Virus record (IMG/VR): IMGVR_UViG_3300000121_000010
Location: 1-31,732 of that record
Strand: one strand, 5' to 3'
Source: a virus
Length of the DNA: 31,732 bases
In this document: one piece after another, positions 31,640 to 31,732 of the stretch
Layout of the letters: every line of letters starts with the position of its first letter
Numbering within the stretch: the stretch's first letter is position 1
The notes under the pieces: generated by a model
Database searches by the model: none
What the model was told of the DNA's origin: nothing
Seen by the model: the letters and a program-made list of their open reading frames with translations, nothing else
Translations under genes and position numbers: made by a program

Positions 31640-31732
31640 ATGTACGAGTACCTAATTAACAACGAAACAGTAATTTTTAAAAACGAAGCAGACATGCTTG
31701 CGGGTCTTAAAGCTGCAGAAGACGCTGAGTAT
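31640..31732 (+). CDS. Virion protein, N-terminus only (runs off window)
   Basis: ATG at 31640 opens a frame that stays open for 31 codons to the end of the window: MYEYLINNETVIFKN, then a helix with EADMLAGLKAAEDAEY. The start is preceded by ATATATATTT in A/T-rich context. Similar M-Y-E-Y/F openings precede very large internal virion proteins in marine phages as I remember them, so a large ejection protein is plausible. Only the N-terminus is visible, so no function can be supported. Confidence 0.55.
   Translation, partial: MYEYLINNETVIFKNEADMLAGLKAAEDAEY

Noticed and set aside
1-31732. tRNA genes, rRNA genes, CRISPR arrays, integrase, transposases or attachment sites
   Set aside because: Looked for but no cloverleaf with a T-loop GTTCGA core, repeat-spacer pattern, tyrosine/serine recombinase motif or transposase was seen in this window.

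Overview
This window is a stretch of a tailed-phage (Caudoviricetes) genome, most likely a podovirus-like phage of a marine flavobacterium or other Bacteroidota. Every convincing gene is on the + strand and genes are tightly packed, often overlapping by 1-4 bases. The order small terminase - large terminase - portal - scaffold - major capsid - neck/adaptor - very large tail protein - internal virion proteins is the morphogenesis module of a short-tailed phage. The 803-aa portal with a Gln/Ala-rich coiled-coil tail, the 490-aa capsid protein and the large tail stabilization-type protein resemble those of crAss-like and related marine phages; this is inference from remembered family features, not a search. 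The host inference rests on two observations. Start codons are preceded by A-rich, Shine-Dalgarno-poor sequence, as in Bacteroidota. One phage protein also has a Bacteroidota-style signal peptide ending in KA-Q. The DNA is AT-rich.

Layout. 1-305: non-coding, relatively GC-rich at the very start, ending in a promoter. 306-2423: a basic protein, a trimeric-fibre-like protein and a small family common next to phage fibres. 2483-4726: GroEL, GroES and a possible winged-helix protein, with a promoter in front. 4729-7029: small hypothetical proteins, an M15-type endolysin and a run of Lys/Arg-rich small proteins, including two of 45 and 35 aa. 7107-8253: a small protein with its own A-rich leader and a terminator, a holin-like protein, and an exported protein with its own promoter. 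8262-11227: hypothetical proteins leading into DNA packaging, including a protein that looks like two GroES folds in tandem and a small-terminase-like protein. 11227-18490: large terminase, portal, scaffold, major capsid protein, then a terminator with a UUCG loop. 18568-31612: neck, tail and injection proteins, with an embedded cupin-like protein. A further gene runs off the right end.

The most interesting pattern is an apparently phage-specific promoter. Four intergenic sites share GTAG[CT]TTT and, exactly 20 bases from its first base, a box close to GTAATTATATAATA. They sit before the basic protein/fibre block, groEL, the exported protein gene and the neck module. A fifth site has a 13/14 match to the second box only. 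This suggests that separate transcription units (fibre, chaperonin, exported factor, neck/tail) are co-regulated by one polymerase or sigma factor encoded outside the window. The second theme is protein folding: the phage carries its own divergent GroEL, a GroES, and a two-domain GroES-like protein within the packaging operon. Together these suggest a dedicated folding system for its capsid or tail proteins.
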